Shown: piece after piece, positions 43,702-52,308 of the stretch | How the letters are laid out: each line of letters opens with the position of its first letter | Numbering within the stretch: position 1 is the stretch's first letter | From: Elizabethkingia miricola | GTDB lineage: Bacteria > Bacteroidota > Bacteroidia > Flavobacteriales > Weeksellaceae | Direction of reading: 5' to 3' | DNA length: 64,000 nt | Assembly (NCBI RefSeq): GCF_001675285.1 | Contig: NZ_LSGQ01000029.1 | Location: 1-64,000, forward strand | Notes under the pieces: generated by a model | The model's database searches: none | What the model was told of the DNA's origin: nothing | Seen by the model: only the letters and a program-made list of their open reading frames with translations | Program-made: the position numbers and the translations under genes

Positions 43702-45351
43702 CTATTGTATAAGGGTATAGTCAATGTAATAATTTGTATCCCATTCTACAGGGTTTTTATCCTTTAACTTTACTGTTTTCCATTCCTCAGAAGGCGTTAT
43801 AACAATTTTGGAATTCTTTAAACGAACAGGTAATTTAAAATCTTTTACAGTATTTACCCACCTGAAAGATAATTTTTTACCATCCTGTTTATATTCCAGT
43901 TTCGGAATATTGGTAGTCGTAAGATACTGACTAAACACTGTTGAGAAATCTATACCGGATTTTTGATTGATATAATCCTGTACCTGCTTTCCAGTAACGG
44001 TTTGGTGATAAAATTCTTTTCCTAAACCTCTGAGGATCTGACGGAATTTTTCATCATCATTAATCACCTGGCGGATTGTATGAAGCATACTCGCCCCTTT
44101 ATAATACATATCTCCACTGCCATGTGCTCTCACGCCGTAAGCCGGAATAATTGGTTCATCGTTCTGGATGTTGTGCCTCTGACCGATAAGGTATTTGTTT
44201 CCGTCTTCTTTACCGAATACAAAATCCGAATAAAGAGTCTCCGAATAGCATGTGAAACTTTCGTGTACCCACATATCAGCTGTATCCTGTGCTGTAATAT
44301 TATTTGCAAACCATTCGTGTCCACTTTCATGGATAATAATAAAGTCAAACTTTAATCCGACTCCTGTACCAGAAAGATCCCTTCCCAAATATCCGTTTTG
44401 ATATTTGTTTCCATAGGCTACAGCACTCTGGTGTTCCATTCCAAGGTGAGGCGTTTCAACAAGTTTGTAGCCATCTTCATAGAAAGGATAAGGACCAAAC
44501 CAGTGCTCAAAAGCTTTCAGCATAGGTTTTACCTGCTCAAATTGCTTTTTAGCCTTATCCAGATTCTCTTTGATTACATAATAATCTAAAGATAACTTTC
44601 CTTTTTCGCCATCAAAACTGTCCCCGAAGTGTACATAATTTCCAACATACGGCGTAATGCTGTAATCGTTAATTGGGTTTTTAACTTCCCAAACCGAAAC
44701 ATTTTTACCATTCTCAGTTCTTTGTTCTATAAGGCGCCCGTTAGATACACCTGTAAGATCCTCAGGGCTTATAACGGTGAAAGTTACACCATTGTCCGGT
44801 TCGTCTCCCCAATAGTCTTTTACAGGCAGCCATACGCTTGTACCAATACCTTCGGTAGCTGTGGTCATCCATGGCTTTCCGGAGGCGTCCTTAGTGAAAA
44901 CCCAGCCTCCATCCCATGGTGCTCTTTTAGCAACAATGGGATTTCCTTCGAAATCCATGCTGATAAAGTGATCATCACCCTTTTTAAAGCTTCCTTTAGC
45001 CTGAACGAATAGGAAATTTCCGTCTCTTTTCTGAGAGGTGATTTCAAAATCACTCATTACATTAGAAACCTTCATAGGTTGCTGAATATCTATCTGAAAT
45101 GTAGGATTATTTACATCTTTTGTAATACTGAAGCTAATTCTGTTACTGCCTTTTACGCTTTTTTGTACGAAATTAGGCTCAGCTTCAATATCATATTTTT
45201 TTACATCCCAAAAATCTCTGTATTTTGTATTAGATCCGAACAGAGAATCTTGTTTTGTAAACACATGTTCTTTTTCTCCAAAAGCATTCTTATTTTGAGA
45301 ATACCCGAGAACTCCTGATAACAGAAGTGCAGAGATTATAATTTTTTTCAT
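43702..45351 (-). CDS. secreted M1-family metallopeptidase
   Basis: 549 residues. Signal peptide (about 1-18, ending GYSQ). A beta-saddle N-terminal domain leads to the catalytic part: LGMEHQSAVAYG (303-314) replaces the classic GAMEN exopeptidase motif, and the zinc site is HESGH (341-345) with Glu364 in WVHESFTCYSE. It is an aminopeptidase-type enzyme, probably in the periplasm. The change from GAMEN to GMEH is normal in the short M1 subfamily of Bacteroidota. It is the last gene after kdsD and tatC, 15 nt after tatC. Confidence 0.92.
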   Translation of the reverse strand: MKKIIISALLLSGVLGYSQNKNAFGEKEHVFTKQDSLFGSNTKYRDFWDVKKYDIEAEPNFVQKSVKGSNRISFSITKDVNNPTFQIDIQQPMKVSNVMSDFEITSQKRDGNFLFVQAKGSFKKGDDHFISMDFEGNPIVAKRAPWDGGWVFTKDASGKPWMTTATEGIGTSVWLPVKDYWGDEPDNGVTFTVISPEDLTGVSNGRLIEQRTENGKNVSVWEVKNPINDYSITPYVGNYVHFGDSFDGEKGKLSLDYYVIKENLDKAKKQFEQVKPMLKAFEHWFGPYPFYEDGYKLVETPHLGMEHQSAVAYGNKYQNGYLGRDLSGTGVGLKFDFIIIHESGHEWFANNITAQDTADMWVHESFTCYSETLYSDFVFGKEDGNKYLIGQRHNIQNDEPIIPAYGVRAHGSGDMYYKGASMLHTIRQVINDDEKFRQILRGLGKEFYHQTVTGKQVQDYINQKSGIDFSTVFSQYLTTTNIPKLEYKQDGKKLSFRWVNTVKDFKLPVRLKNSKIVITPSEEWKTVKLKDKNPVEWDTNYYIDYTLIQ

Positions 45352-45366
45352 AGTGATGTGAGATGT

Positions 45367-46221
45367 TTAGTTTTCTATCTTAGGCAGATTGGTTTCCGGG
45401 GTTTCTTTATTTTTTGTCCTTTTCTTCATTCTCTTTTCCATGAGTCTGGACATAAATATACTTATTTCATATAGTACAAGCAGAGGTAAAGCTGCTGCCA
45501 TCATACTCAATACGTCTGCAGGTGTAATAATAGCTGCAACAACCATAATAACCACAATTGCATGTCTTCTGTATGTAGTTAAAAATTTAGGCGTAAGAAT
45601 TCCGATGGATGTAAGCATATATACAACAATAGGGAAAAGGAAAATAACCGCCATCCCTAAAACTACCTGCAAGAAAATAGTAATATAACTGGAAAGGTCA
45701 ATGTCTACCCGAATTGTGTCTGAAATATGAAAGAAATAACCAAAGTTGATTACAAAAGGCATAACCAGAAAATATCCGCTAAGTGCCCCCAGCATGAACA
45801 TTAACCATGTACTGTTGATTACAAAAATTGAATTTTTTCTTTCGTTTTCATGTAGACCCGGACTGATGAATTTCCACAATTCCCATACAATATAAGGGAA
45901 TGCAATCATAATACCTCCAACAATAGAAACGGCCATCATTACATTGAACTGTTCAAATAATCTCCTTACCTGAATTGGGAATTTTTCCGGTAGATCAATT
46001 GTATCATGTCCGAATATCATTTGTGAAAAATGGTTAACCACTTTAAAGGTTAAAAAATCTGGTTTTGTTGGACCGAATAAAATATGATCCATAACCCAGT
46101 TAATATTGAATCCAATAGCGAAACCACCAATAGCAATAGCCAGGATGGAACGTATTAAATGCCCTCTTAATTCGCCAATATGTCCTAAAAAGGACATCTC
46201 TTTTTCTTTAGTTTCGCTCAT
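45367..46221 (-). CDS. tatC: Sec-independent protein translocase subunit TatC
   Basis: 284 residues, six membrane segments. The N-terminal recognition motif FLGHIGELRGHLIRS (11-25) is the form of HLxELRxR that binds the twin-arginine signal. A long periplasmic loop follows segment 1 (about 45-105), longer than in E. coli. It is the receptor of the Tat exporter. tatA is not adjacent. It starts 3 nt after the kdsD stop, and the M1 peptidase gene follows, so all three share one transcript. Confidence 0.94.
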   Translation of the reverse strand: MSETKEKEMSFLGHIGELRGHLIRSILAIAIGGFAIGFNINWVMDHILFGPTKPDFLTFKVVNHFSQMIFGHDTIDLPEKFPIQVRRLFEQFNVMMAVSIVGGIMIAFPYIVWELWKFISPGLHENERKNSIFVINSTWLMFMLGALSGYFLVMPFVINFGYFFHISDTIRVDIDLSSYITIFLQVVLGMAVIFLFPIVVYMLTSIGILTPKFLTTYRRHAIVVIMVVAAIITPADVLSMMAAALPLLVLYEISIFMSRLMEKRMKKRTKNKETPETNLPKIEN

Positions 46222-46224
46222 GGT

Positions 46225-47184
46225 TTAAATAATACCTTCGTCTAATAATTTATGAATGTCGATAATTCCGGAATATGTTCCGTTTTCTGTTACGACAAGT
46301 TGACCAATATTGTTGGATTTTAAAATTTCCATGGCATTTTTTGCCAGAGAGTTTTTGTCAATAGTTTTAGGGTTTTTGCTCATAATTTGCTGAGCTGTAA
46401 TACCAGAGACATCTTCATTCTGCATCAACATTCTGCGCAAATCTCCATCTGTAATTACACCAATTATATCATTTCCGCTGGTAACCACTGTAATTCCGTG
46501 TTTAGAAGCACTGATAGAAATAATGATTTCCCGGATATTGGCGCTCTCATGTACTTCAGGCTTGTTGTCTGAAAGGAACTGAGCAACTGTAGCTGTCAGG
46601 TTTTTACCCAATGATCCGCCAGGGTGGTATTTTGCAAAATCAGTATCCTTAAAGTCTCTTAGCTCCATCAGGCAGATTGCCAAAGCATCTCCTAAAGCCA
46701 TCTGAACAGTGGTACTGCTGGTCGGAGCCAGCTGATTAGGACAGGCTTCCTGCTCAACGGCAGAGCTAATGATAATATCTGAAGATTCGGCTAGCTTACT
46801 GCTTAGATTTCCAGTCATACCAATAAGGCATGAAGAATAGTTTTTCAGGAAAGGAGCCAAGGATGCAATTTCGGGAGAATTTCCGGAATTTGATATGCAT
46901 AAAACAACATCTTCTTTCGCCAGTAAACCAAGGTCTCCATGTATTGCTTCGGCAGCATGCAGAAACTGAGTAGGAGTGCCTGTGGAATTCAGAGTTGCCA
47001 CTATCTTGTTGGCAACGTGAGCGCTTTTGCCAATGCCTACAACGACAAGCTTGCCTTTGGTTTCATAAATTTTTTCAACAGCCTGAATAAAATTTTCATT
47101 TAGTGAATTTTTTGTCTTTTCCAGCTCCTGAATCTCTATGGAAAAGGTCTTTCGAGCAAGGCTTAGAATTTCTTCGGTTTTCAA
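46225..47184 (-). CDS. kdsD: arabinose-5-phosphate isomerase (KpsF/GutQ family)
   Basis: 319 residues. A SIS domain (about 25-190) has GIGKSAHVANKIVATLNSTGTP (in part, near 51-72) with its catalytic His in LHAAEAIHGDLG. Two CBS domains follow (about 205-319). It turns ribulose 5-phosphate into arabinose 5-phosphate, the first committed sugar for Kdo. A perfect -7 box lies 47 nt upstream, almost meeting the recQ promoter. It heads the kdsD-tatC-peptidase operon. Confidence 0.93.
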   Translation of the reverse strand: MKTEEILSLARKTFSIEIQELEKTKNSLNENFIQAVEKIYETKGKLVVVGIGKSAHVANKIVATLNSTGTPTQFLHAAEAIHGDLGLLAKEDVVLCISNSGNSPEIASLAPFLKNYSSCLIGMTGNLSSKLAESSDIIISSAVEQEACPNQLAPTSSTTVQMALGDALAICLMELRDFKDTDFAKYHPGGSLGKNLTATVAQFLSDNKPEVHESANIREIIISISASKHGITVVTSGNDIIGVITDGDLRRMLMQNEDVSGITAQQIMSKNPKTIDKNSLAKNAMEILKSNNIGQLVVTENGTYSGIIDIHKLLDEGII

Positions 47185-47215
47185 TGTAGATATTGCTTTG
47201 TTATATTAATTTCAT

Positions 47216-47223
47216 TATCTTTG
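47216..47223 (+). promoter_or_regulatory. -7 box TATCTTTG for recQ
   Basis: Perfect TAnnTTTG 34 nt before the recQ ATG, with TTG at 47193-47195 (20-nt spacing) as a -33 candidate. Confidence 0.58.
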
Positions 47224-47231
47224 ATAAGATG

Positions 47232-47239
47232 CAAATTTA
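47232..47239 (-). promoter_or_regulatory. -7 box TAAATTTG for kdsD-tatC
   Basis: Perfect TAnnTTTG on the minus strand, 47 nt before the kdsD ATG. It lies only 8 nt from the recQ -7 box on the other strand. Confidence 0.55.
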
Positions 47240-47257
47240 GTAAACTTAAATCAAAGG

Positions 47258-49465
47258 ATGAATACAAAATCTGCGAACATAGCGGAGTCATTGAAAAAGT
47301 ATTTTGGCTTTACAACATTCAAAGGGTATCAGGAACAGATTATATCTTCACTTTTAGAAGGAAGTGATGTCTTTGTTCTGATGCCAACAGGTGGAGGTAA
47401 ATCATTATGCTACCAGTTGCCGGCATTAATGAGCGAGGGAACAGCTATTGTGGTTTCACCACTAATAGCACTAATGAAAAATCAGGTAGATGCGGTTAAC
47501 GGGCTTTCTTCTGAAGAGGGAGTAGCACACGTTCTTAATTCTTCGTTGAACAAAACTCAAACGAAAACCGTGATGGATGATATCCGGAACGGAAGGACAA
47601 AGCTGCTTTATGTAGCTCCGGAATCGTTGATTAAAGAGGAATATATAGATTTCTTTAAAGAAGTTCCTATTTCGTTCTTTGCAATAGACGAGGCGCACTG
47701 TATTTCAGAATGGGGACATGATTTCCGTCCGGAATACAGAAATTTAAAAAGTATTATCGATAAAATTGCGGATGTTCCTGTTATTGCACTAACGGCTACA
47801 GCAACTCCGAAAGTTCAGGATGATATTCAGAAAACACTTGGTATGACGAATGCTCTTGTATATAAAGAATCATTCAACAGACCCAACTTATTTTATGAAG
47901 TACGTCCAAAAGTAAACATCGATAAAGAGATTGTTAAATTTATTAAAGCCCAAAATGGTAAATCAGGGATTGTTTACTGTCTCAGCAGAAGAAAAGTAGA
48001 AGAATTTGCACAGCTGCTTCAGGTAAACGGTCTTAATGCATTACCATACCATGCTGGTTTAGATGCCAAAACACGTGTTACCAATCAGGATAAATTTCTG
48101 ATGGAAGAAGTAGATGTTATTGTAGCAACTATAGCATTCGGAATGGGAATTGACAAACCGGATGTAAGATTTGTAATTCATTACGATATACCCAAAAGCT
48201 TAGAAAGTTATTATCAGGAAACAGGGCGTGCCGGAAGAGATGGTGGAGAAGGACATTGTATTGCTTTCTACGATCCGAAGGATATTGAAAAGCTTGAAAA
48301 GTTTTTGGCTCAGAAACCGGTTTCGGAAAGAGAGATTGGACTACAATTGCTTAATGAAGTAGTGGGCTATGTTGAAACATCCATGAGCCGCCGCCAGTAT
48401 CTATTGTATTATTTTGGTGAAAAGTTTGATCCGGTAAACGGAGCTGGTGCCAAGATGTGTGATAATTCAGTAAATCCACCTGTATTAAAAGATGCAAGTA
48501 AGGATTTGACGAAAATTCTAAGTTTGGTAAATGATCTGGGACAGAAATTCAGAGCAAAAGATCTGGTCGCTGTAATTGCAGGTAAAGAAAATGCCGTAAC
48601 CAAGTCGTATAAACTTGAAAATAATCATCATTTTGGAAGCGGTAAAGATAAAGAAGATAACTACTGGAAATCTATTATCCGACAGGCTGTAGTTCAGGAT
48701 TTTTTATTAAAAGATATTGAAACCTACGGTGTACTAAAGCTTACGAAAAAAGGCTTGGATTGTATTGATGGTAAGCTGAAATCGAAGTTTGAAATAGCAG
48801 AAGACAGAGTCTATAATCTGGCAGAAACTGCTAAAATATCTTCTGAAGTTACATTAGGAAATACAGCGCGAGGACTGGACGATAAATTGTTCAGCTTACT
48901 AAAAGAGGTAAGAAAAAAAGTAGCGCAGAAAAATAATATTCCGCCATATACGGTATTCCAGGATCCAAGTTTGGAGGATATGACAGTACAATATCCTATT
49001 AGTATAGATGAGATTTCTAAGATATACGGAGTAGGAGAAGGAAAAGCTAAGAAATTCGGAAAGGAATTTGCGGATTTTATAAAAAAATATGTAGAGGAAA
49101 ACGATATCGACCGTCCGGACGATATGGTACTAAAGCAGGTAGCAAATAAATCCAGTCATAAAGTTTTTATTATTCAGAATACGGATAAGAAAATTGATTT
49201 GGAAGATATTGCTAAAGCTAAAAATCTGACAATGGACGAACTGCTTTCCGAAATGGAGAGTATCGTTTATCAGGGAACGAAACTAAATATCGATTATTAT
49301 ATCGATGAGAATTTTGATGAGGATATCGTAGAAGGGTTTATGGAATTTATGATGGAGTCTGAGAGCGATAGTATGAAGACTTTATGTACTGAATTTTCTG
49401 ACGAACTTTCCGACGAGGAAATCCGAATGCTGCGTATAAAATTTATTAGCGATGTAGCGAACTAA
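47258..49465 (+). CDS. recQ: RecQ-family ATP-dependent DNA helicase with degenerate zinc site
   Basis: 735 residues. Helicase motifs: LMPTGGGKSLCYQLPAL (41-57), AIDEAHCISEWGHDFRPEY near 143, ALTATATP, and QETGRAGRDGGEGHC near 320. RQC and HRDC-like domains follow. In the zinc subdomain the usual Cys-Arg-Arg ... Cys-x2-Cys-x2-Cys reads Ser-Arg-Arg ... Ala-Lys-Met-Cys-Asp-Asn-Ser (genomic 48380-48480), so only one of four zinc ligands remains. It unwinds DNA for repair and replication restart. The GT4 gene follows after 12 nt. Confidence 0.94.
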   Translation: MNTKSANIAESLKKYFGFTTFKGYQEQIISSLLEGSDVFVLMPTGGGKSLCYQLPALMSEGTAIVVSPLIALMKNQVDAVNGLSSEEGVAHVLNSSLNKTQTKTVMDDIRNGRTKLLYVAPESLIKEEYIDFFKEVPISFFAIDEAHCISEWGHDFRPEYRNLKSIIDKIADVPVIALTATATPKVQDDIQKTLGMTNALVYKESFNRPNLFYEVRPKVNIDKEIVKFIKAQNGKSGIVYCLSRRKVEEFAQLLQVNGLNALPYHAGLDAKTRVTNQDKFLMEEVDVIVATIAFGMGIDKPDVRFVIHYDIPKSLESYYQETGRAGRDGGEGHCIAFYDPKDIEKLEKFLAQKPVSEREIGLQLLNEVVGYVETSMSRRQYLLYYFGEKFDPVNGAGAKMCDNSVNPPVLKDASKDLTKILSLVNDLGQKFRAKDLVAVIAGKENAVTKSYKLENNHHFGSGKDKEDNYWKSIIRQAVVQDFLLKDIETYGVLKLTKKGLDCIDGKLKSKFEIAEDRVYNLAETAKISSEVTLGNTARGLDDKLFSLLKEVRKKVAQKNNIPPYTVFQDPSLEDMTVQYPISIDEISKIYGVGEGKAKKFGKEFADFIKKYVEENDIDRPDDMVLKQVANKSSHKVFIIQNTDKKIDLEDIAKAKNLTMDELLSEMESIVYQGTKLNIDYYIDENFDEDIVEGFMEFMMESESDSMKTLCTEFSDELSDEEIRMLRIKFISDVAN

Positions 49466-49477
49466 AAAGCAGGAAAA

Positions 49478-50569
49478 ATGAAACTTATTGAAATTATGTT
49501 TATTCTTCCTGATCTCAGACCAGATCAGGAGGAATATACTGTTTCAATGCTGTTGAAATATTTACCAAGAGATGTCTTTCGTCCCTCTGTTCTATTACTA
49601 AATAAAGGAAAACATTATTATAACCTGAATACACTTCGGGAGTATGTAGAGGTTATTGATCTGCAGGTAGGAAAGATCAGAAATTCTTTAACTGTTATTC
49701 TGAGACAGATTAAAAAACGAAATCCGGACATTGTTTTCTGTAATGCAAAAGAACTGAATGTTTATTTTGCATACTTTTCTTACTTCTTTCCGCATACCAA
49801 GTTTATTACAAAAATGACTGAAGGGTTCTCCAGGCAATTGTTCAGGAGGAGTCTGCGTTTTTTCTACAGATTTTATAATAATTATGATAAAATTATTATA
49901 CCCTCTGAGGATACACGTAACGATCTTATTCAGACTTTTAAAATTGAGCCCCGTAAACTAACGAAAATTCATAATTCTGTAGATTTTGATCAGATGGATC
50001 ATAAATTCTCTGATGTCCGGAAGCCTCATTTTTTTGACGATGAATACAAGAATATTGTTACAATGGGAGATTCATCATCTACAGAAGGATTCGAGCATTT
50101 GTTGCAGGTATTTAAGCATCTTGAAAATGAAAAGGTGAGACTCCATATATTAACAGATGAAATAAGTAAAGAAAAAATTCAGCAGGCAAAAAATAATCTG
50201 AATCTGGATAATGTGATTTTTCATAGTACAATGAGTAATTCTTATGCCTGTGTCAAATATTCAGATTTATTTATCCTTTCATCTAAATGTGATGACTCAG
50301 TAAATACATTATTGGAAGCCGGATGTTGTGGTACTTATGTTTTAGCAGATAGTAAATTAAACGGTCTTTCGGAAATTATTCAGCCAAAAGTGAACGGAGA
50401 AATGTTAAATATTGAGAAACATGAAAGCTTTGCGAAACAAATTTTGGAATCACTGTATAGTGACAAATCCCCTGAATTAATAAGGTATTCCATGGAAAAT
50501 AGATTTTCTAAAGAAAATATTTTAAAACAATATTTTGATATTTTGGAAGAAACGTACAATATTCGATAA
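49478..50569 (+). CDS. family 4-type glycosyltransferase
   Basis: 363 residues with two Rossmann-like halves (GT-B). The C-terminal half has IVTMGDSSSTEGFEHLLQVF, ILTDE, SNSYACVKYSDLFILSSKCDDSVNTLLEAGCCGTYVL (each in part) and the EAGCCG core in which Glu contacts the nucleotide sugar. It uses a nucleotide-sugar donor in the cytosol; donor and acceptor are unknown. It is 12 nt after recQ and therefore co-transcribed with a DNA helicase, an odd pairing probably without functional meaning. Confidence 0.82.
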   Translation: MKLIEIMFILPDLRPDQEEYTVSMLLKYLPRDVFRPSVLLLNKGKHYYNLNTLREYVEVIDLQVGKIRNSLTVILRQIKKRNPDIVFCNAKELNVYFAYFSYFFPHTKFITKMTEGFSRQLFRRSLRFFYRFYNNYDKIIIPSEDTRNDLIQTFKIEPRKLTKIHNSVDFDQMDHKFSDVRKPHFFDDEYKNIVTMGDSSSTEGFEHLLQVFKHLENEKVRLHILTDEISKEKIQQAKNNLNLDNVIFHSTMSNSYACVKYSDLFILSSKCDDSVNTLLEAGCCGTYVLADSKLNGLSEIIQPKVNGEMLNIEKHESFAKQILESLYSDKSPELIRYSMENRFSKENILKQYFDILEETYNIR

Positions 50570-50674
50570 AATTGTTGTACCTTGCCTACATTATTTAACA
50601 GAAATCAATAGGATGTTCATTACGTTTTTTGATTACTTTAAATCATATTTTATCAACAATTTTAATTTTTTATA

Positions 50675-50956
50675 ATGAACATTTTTATTTCAAACATTAA
50701 CTATTCAGTTAAGGAATCTCAATTAGAAGAACTTTTTGCTTCATATGGTGCTATTCAGTCTGCTAAAATTATCATGGACAGAGAGACTGGTCGTTCTCGT
50801 GGTTTTGGTTTTGTTGAAATGCCAAACAATGACGAAGCTAACACAGCTATTGAATCTTTAAACGGAGCTTTATTTCAAGGTAAAAACCTTAACGTTTCTG
50901 AAGCTAGACCTAAAGAAGAAAAACCTAGAAGATCATTTAATAATAATAGATACTAG
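50675..50956 (+). CDS. small RRM RNA-binding protein
   Basis: 93 residues: one RRM with RNP2 NIFISNI (2-8) and RNP1 RSRGFGFVEM (42-51), then a short basic tail (RRSFNNNRY). Such single-RRM proteins in Bacteroidota bind RNA and are often abundant or stress-linked. It has a spacer of about 105 nt upstream with a T-rich leader, unlike the short leaders elsewhere in the window, which could allow control at the RNA level. A strong terminator follows. Confidence 0.9.
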   Translation: MNIFISNINYSVKESQLEELFASYGAIQSAKIIMDRETGRSRGFGFVEMPNNDEANTAIESLNGALFQGKNLNVSEARPKEEKPRRSFNNNRY

Positions 50957-50962
50957 TAAAAG

Positions 50963-51010
50963 ACGACAATTGTCGTGTCGTGACCGGAAGAGCAATCTTC
51001 CGGTTTTTTT
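50963..51010 (+). terminator. palindrome plus terminator after the RRM gene
   Basis: A perfect 14-nt palindrome ACGACAATTGTCGT (50963-50976), then an intrinsic terminator with stem ACCGGAAGA/TCTTCCGGT (50983-51004), GCAA loop and a T-run. The palindrome has no T-run of its own. Confidence 0.85.
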
Positions 51011-51046
51011 ATTTTAAAAACACTGTAACTTTTGTTTTGTAATAAT

Positions 51047-51085
51047 AAAAAACACCCTGAATTTTAAAAATTCAGGGTGTTTTTA
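51047..51085 (-). terminator. terminator of the BlaI-type gene
   Basis: Long near-perfect stem with core ACACCCTGAATTTT/AAAATTCAGGGTGT; T-run on the minus strand. Confidence 0.85.
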
Positions 51086-51106
51086 TATCCTTTTGTAGAA
51101 AGAAAG

Positions 51107-51571
51107 TTATTCTACTGATTTCTTTTCAGCTTTTTTCTTTTTAGATTTCTCTTTCTTCTTTTTCTTTTCTTTCTCAGGTTTTGCTTTTTTAGATTCTTCC
51201 TCTTTTATAGCAATAGGCTCAGCAATAACACTTGTGGTATAAGGTTTTAGATGCTGATCGGTTAAAAGCTCTAATCTGATCATCTCAGCTAATAAAAGTT
51301 CAGGAGATGCATGGTAATATTCTTCTATAAACAATCTTAGCAGCTGTTGATAGTATTGTTCCTTAGAAACTTTTACTTCGTAACGGTGAAGTCTGCCAAA
51401 AGGTTTTACTTTCAAAAATCCTTTTTCAACCAATATTTTCAATACTGTTGCTACTGTATTGTGATGTGGTCTAGGCTCCGGATATGCTTCCATAATATCC
51501 TTAAGAAACCCTCTTTCTATTGTCCATAACGCATGCATTAGCGTTTCCTCTGCCGGAGTAAGGCTCTTCAT
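51107..51571 (-). CDS. BlaI/MecI/CopY-family repressor with Lys-rich tail
   Basis: 154 residues from the ATG at 51571. The winged helix (about 1-75) has LTPAEETLMHALW, HHNTVATVLKILVEKGFLKVKPFGRLHRYEV (in part), standard for the family. The last 30 residues are almost all Lys and Glu (KPEKEKKKKKEKSKKKKAEK), which is not part of BlaI. A perfect -7 box overlaps a longer start at 51589, so the shorter form is right. Family members normally sit next to a BlaR-type M56 sensor protease; none is here, so the trigger is unknown. Upstream on the same strand is a PAP2-like gene. Confidence 0.87.
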   Translation of the reverse strand: MKSLTPAEETLMHALWTIERGFLKDIMEAYPEPRPHHNTVATVLKILVEKGFLKVKPFGRLHRYEVKVSKEQYYQQLLRLFIEEYYHASPELLLAEMIRLELLTDQHLKPYTTSVIAEPIAIKEEESKKAKPEKEKKKKKEKSKKKKAEKKSVE

Positions 51572-51586
51572 AAAAATTATTTTACC

Positions 51587-51594
51587 CAAAAGTA
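51587..51594 (-). promoter_or_regulatory. -7 box TACTTTTG for the BlaI-type gene
   Basis: Perfect TAnnTTTG on the minus strand, 15 nt before the ATG and 4 nt past the PAP2-like gene's stop. It fixes the start at 51571. Confidence 0.58.
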
Positions 51595-51598
51595 GGGA

Positions 51599-52177
51599 TT
51601 AATTCCAATAAACAAAAGCTATGGAAAAGATTATTCCGATAACAGCACCTGAAAATACCTCGCTAAGCGTATGTCTTTTCAAGATAAGACGCGTGATAGC
51701 AATGATTACAGTAAGTCCGGCCCAGATAAATCCTAAAGTTGGTGAAAGTTGATAAAAAAGCGCCGCGACAAAGAAATTAAGTGCCGTATGCATAGAGCTT
51801 TTGATCCAGAAATTACTCAGCATCATTACGCACAAGAGTCCTGTAAGGTAATAAAAGGCAGCAGGTATGGCCTTGTCTGTAATAAGGTTTACTACAATAA
51901 ATAACAGTAATAAAGCGATGATATAGTAGTAAAGACTGTTTCTTTGTTTTCTGTTGGAAACATCCATGTTCGTAAACTTTCCTTTCTTTACATTATAATA
52001 GATATATCCTAATATAGGAACTGCAAAAATGAGGACAGCCTTCCCTATAAATAACCATGCTTCTCCATTTTCCATCGTATTGAAGGCGTAATATAAAAGA
52101 AAGAATAAAAACGAAAATACAGGATTAAATAAGTTGGAAATAAAAGAAGAAAGTTTTTCGATCATAGCGTTTTTCAT
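51599..52177 (-). CDS. PAP2-like membrane protein with degenerate phosphatase motifs
   Basis: 192 residues from the ATG at 52177, with five or six membrane helices. The PAP2 motifs are only partly kept: KSSMHTALNF stands where PSGH is expected, and TRLILKRHTLSEVFSGAVIG gives Arg-x5-His with Glu replacing the usual Asp. It may be a lipid-phosphate phosphatase of altered chemistry or an inactive relative. A promoter box at 52193-52200 rules out the longer start at 52195. It precedes the BlaI-type gene on the same strand. Confidence 0.72.
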   Translation of the reverse strand: MKNAMIEKLSSFISNLFNPVFSFLFFLLYYAFNTMENGEAWLFIGKAVLIFAVPILGYIYYNVKKGKFTNMDVSNRKQRNSLYYYIIALLLLFIVVNLITDKAIPAAFYYLTGLLCVMMLSNFWIKSSMHTALNFFVAALFYQLSPTLGFIWAGLTVIIAITRLILKRHTLSEVFSGAVIGIIFSIAFVYWN

Positions 52178-52192
52178 AGACTGTATAAAAAG

Positions 52193-52200
52193 CAAATGTA
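52193..52200 (-). promoter_or_regulatory. -7 box TACATTTG for the PAP2-like gene
   Basis: Perfect TAnnTTTG on the minus strand, 15 nt before the chosen ATG. Confidence 0.55.
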
Positions 52201-52308
52201 ATCTTTAATTACGAAATGATAATAATGAAGCAGAAAAAGTGGTGAAAGCTTCCAGTAGGCTGGTGTTATAAACCTGATAAATATCACTAATTGTACTGTG
52301 AAAACGGG

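Noticed and set aside
44080-45318. Plus-strand ORFs opposite the M1 peptidase gene
   Set aside because: They lie wholly antisense to a well-conserved enzyme, have no domain or start signal and are shadows of its codons.
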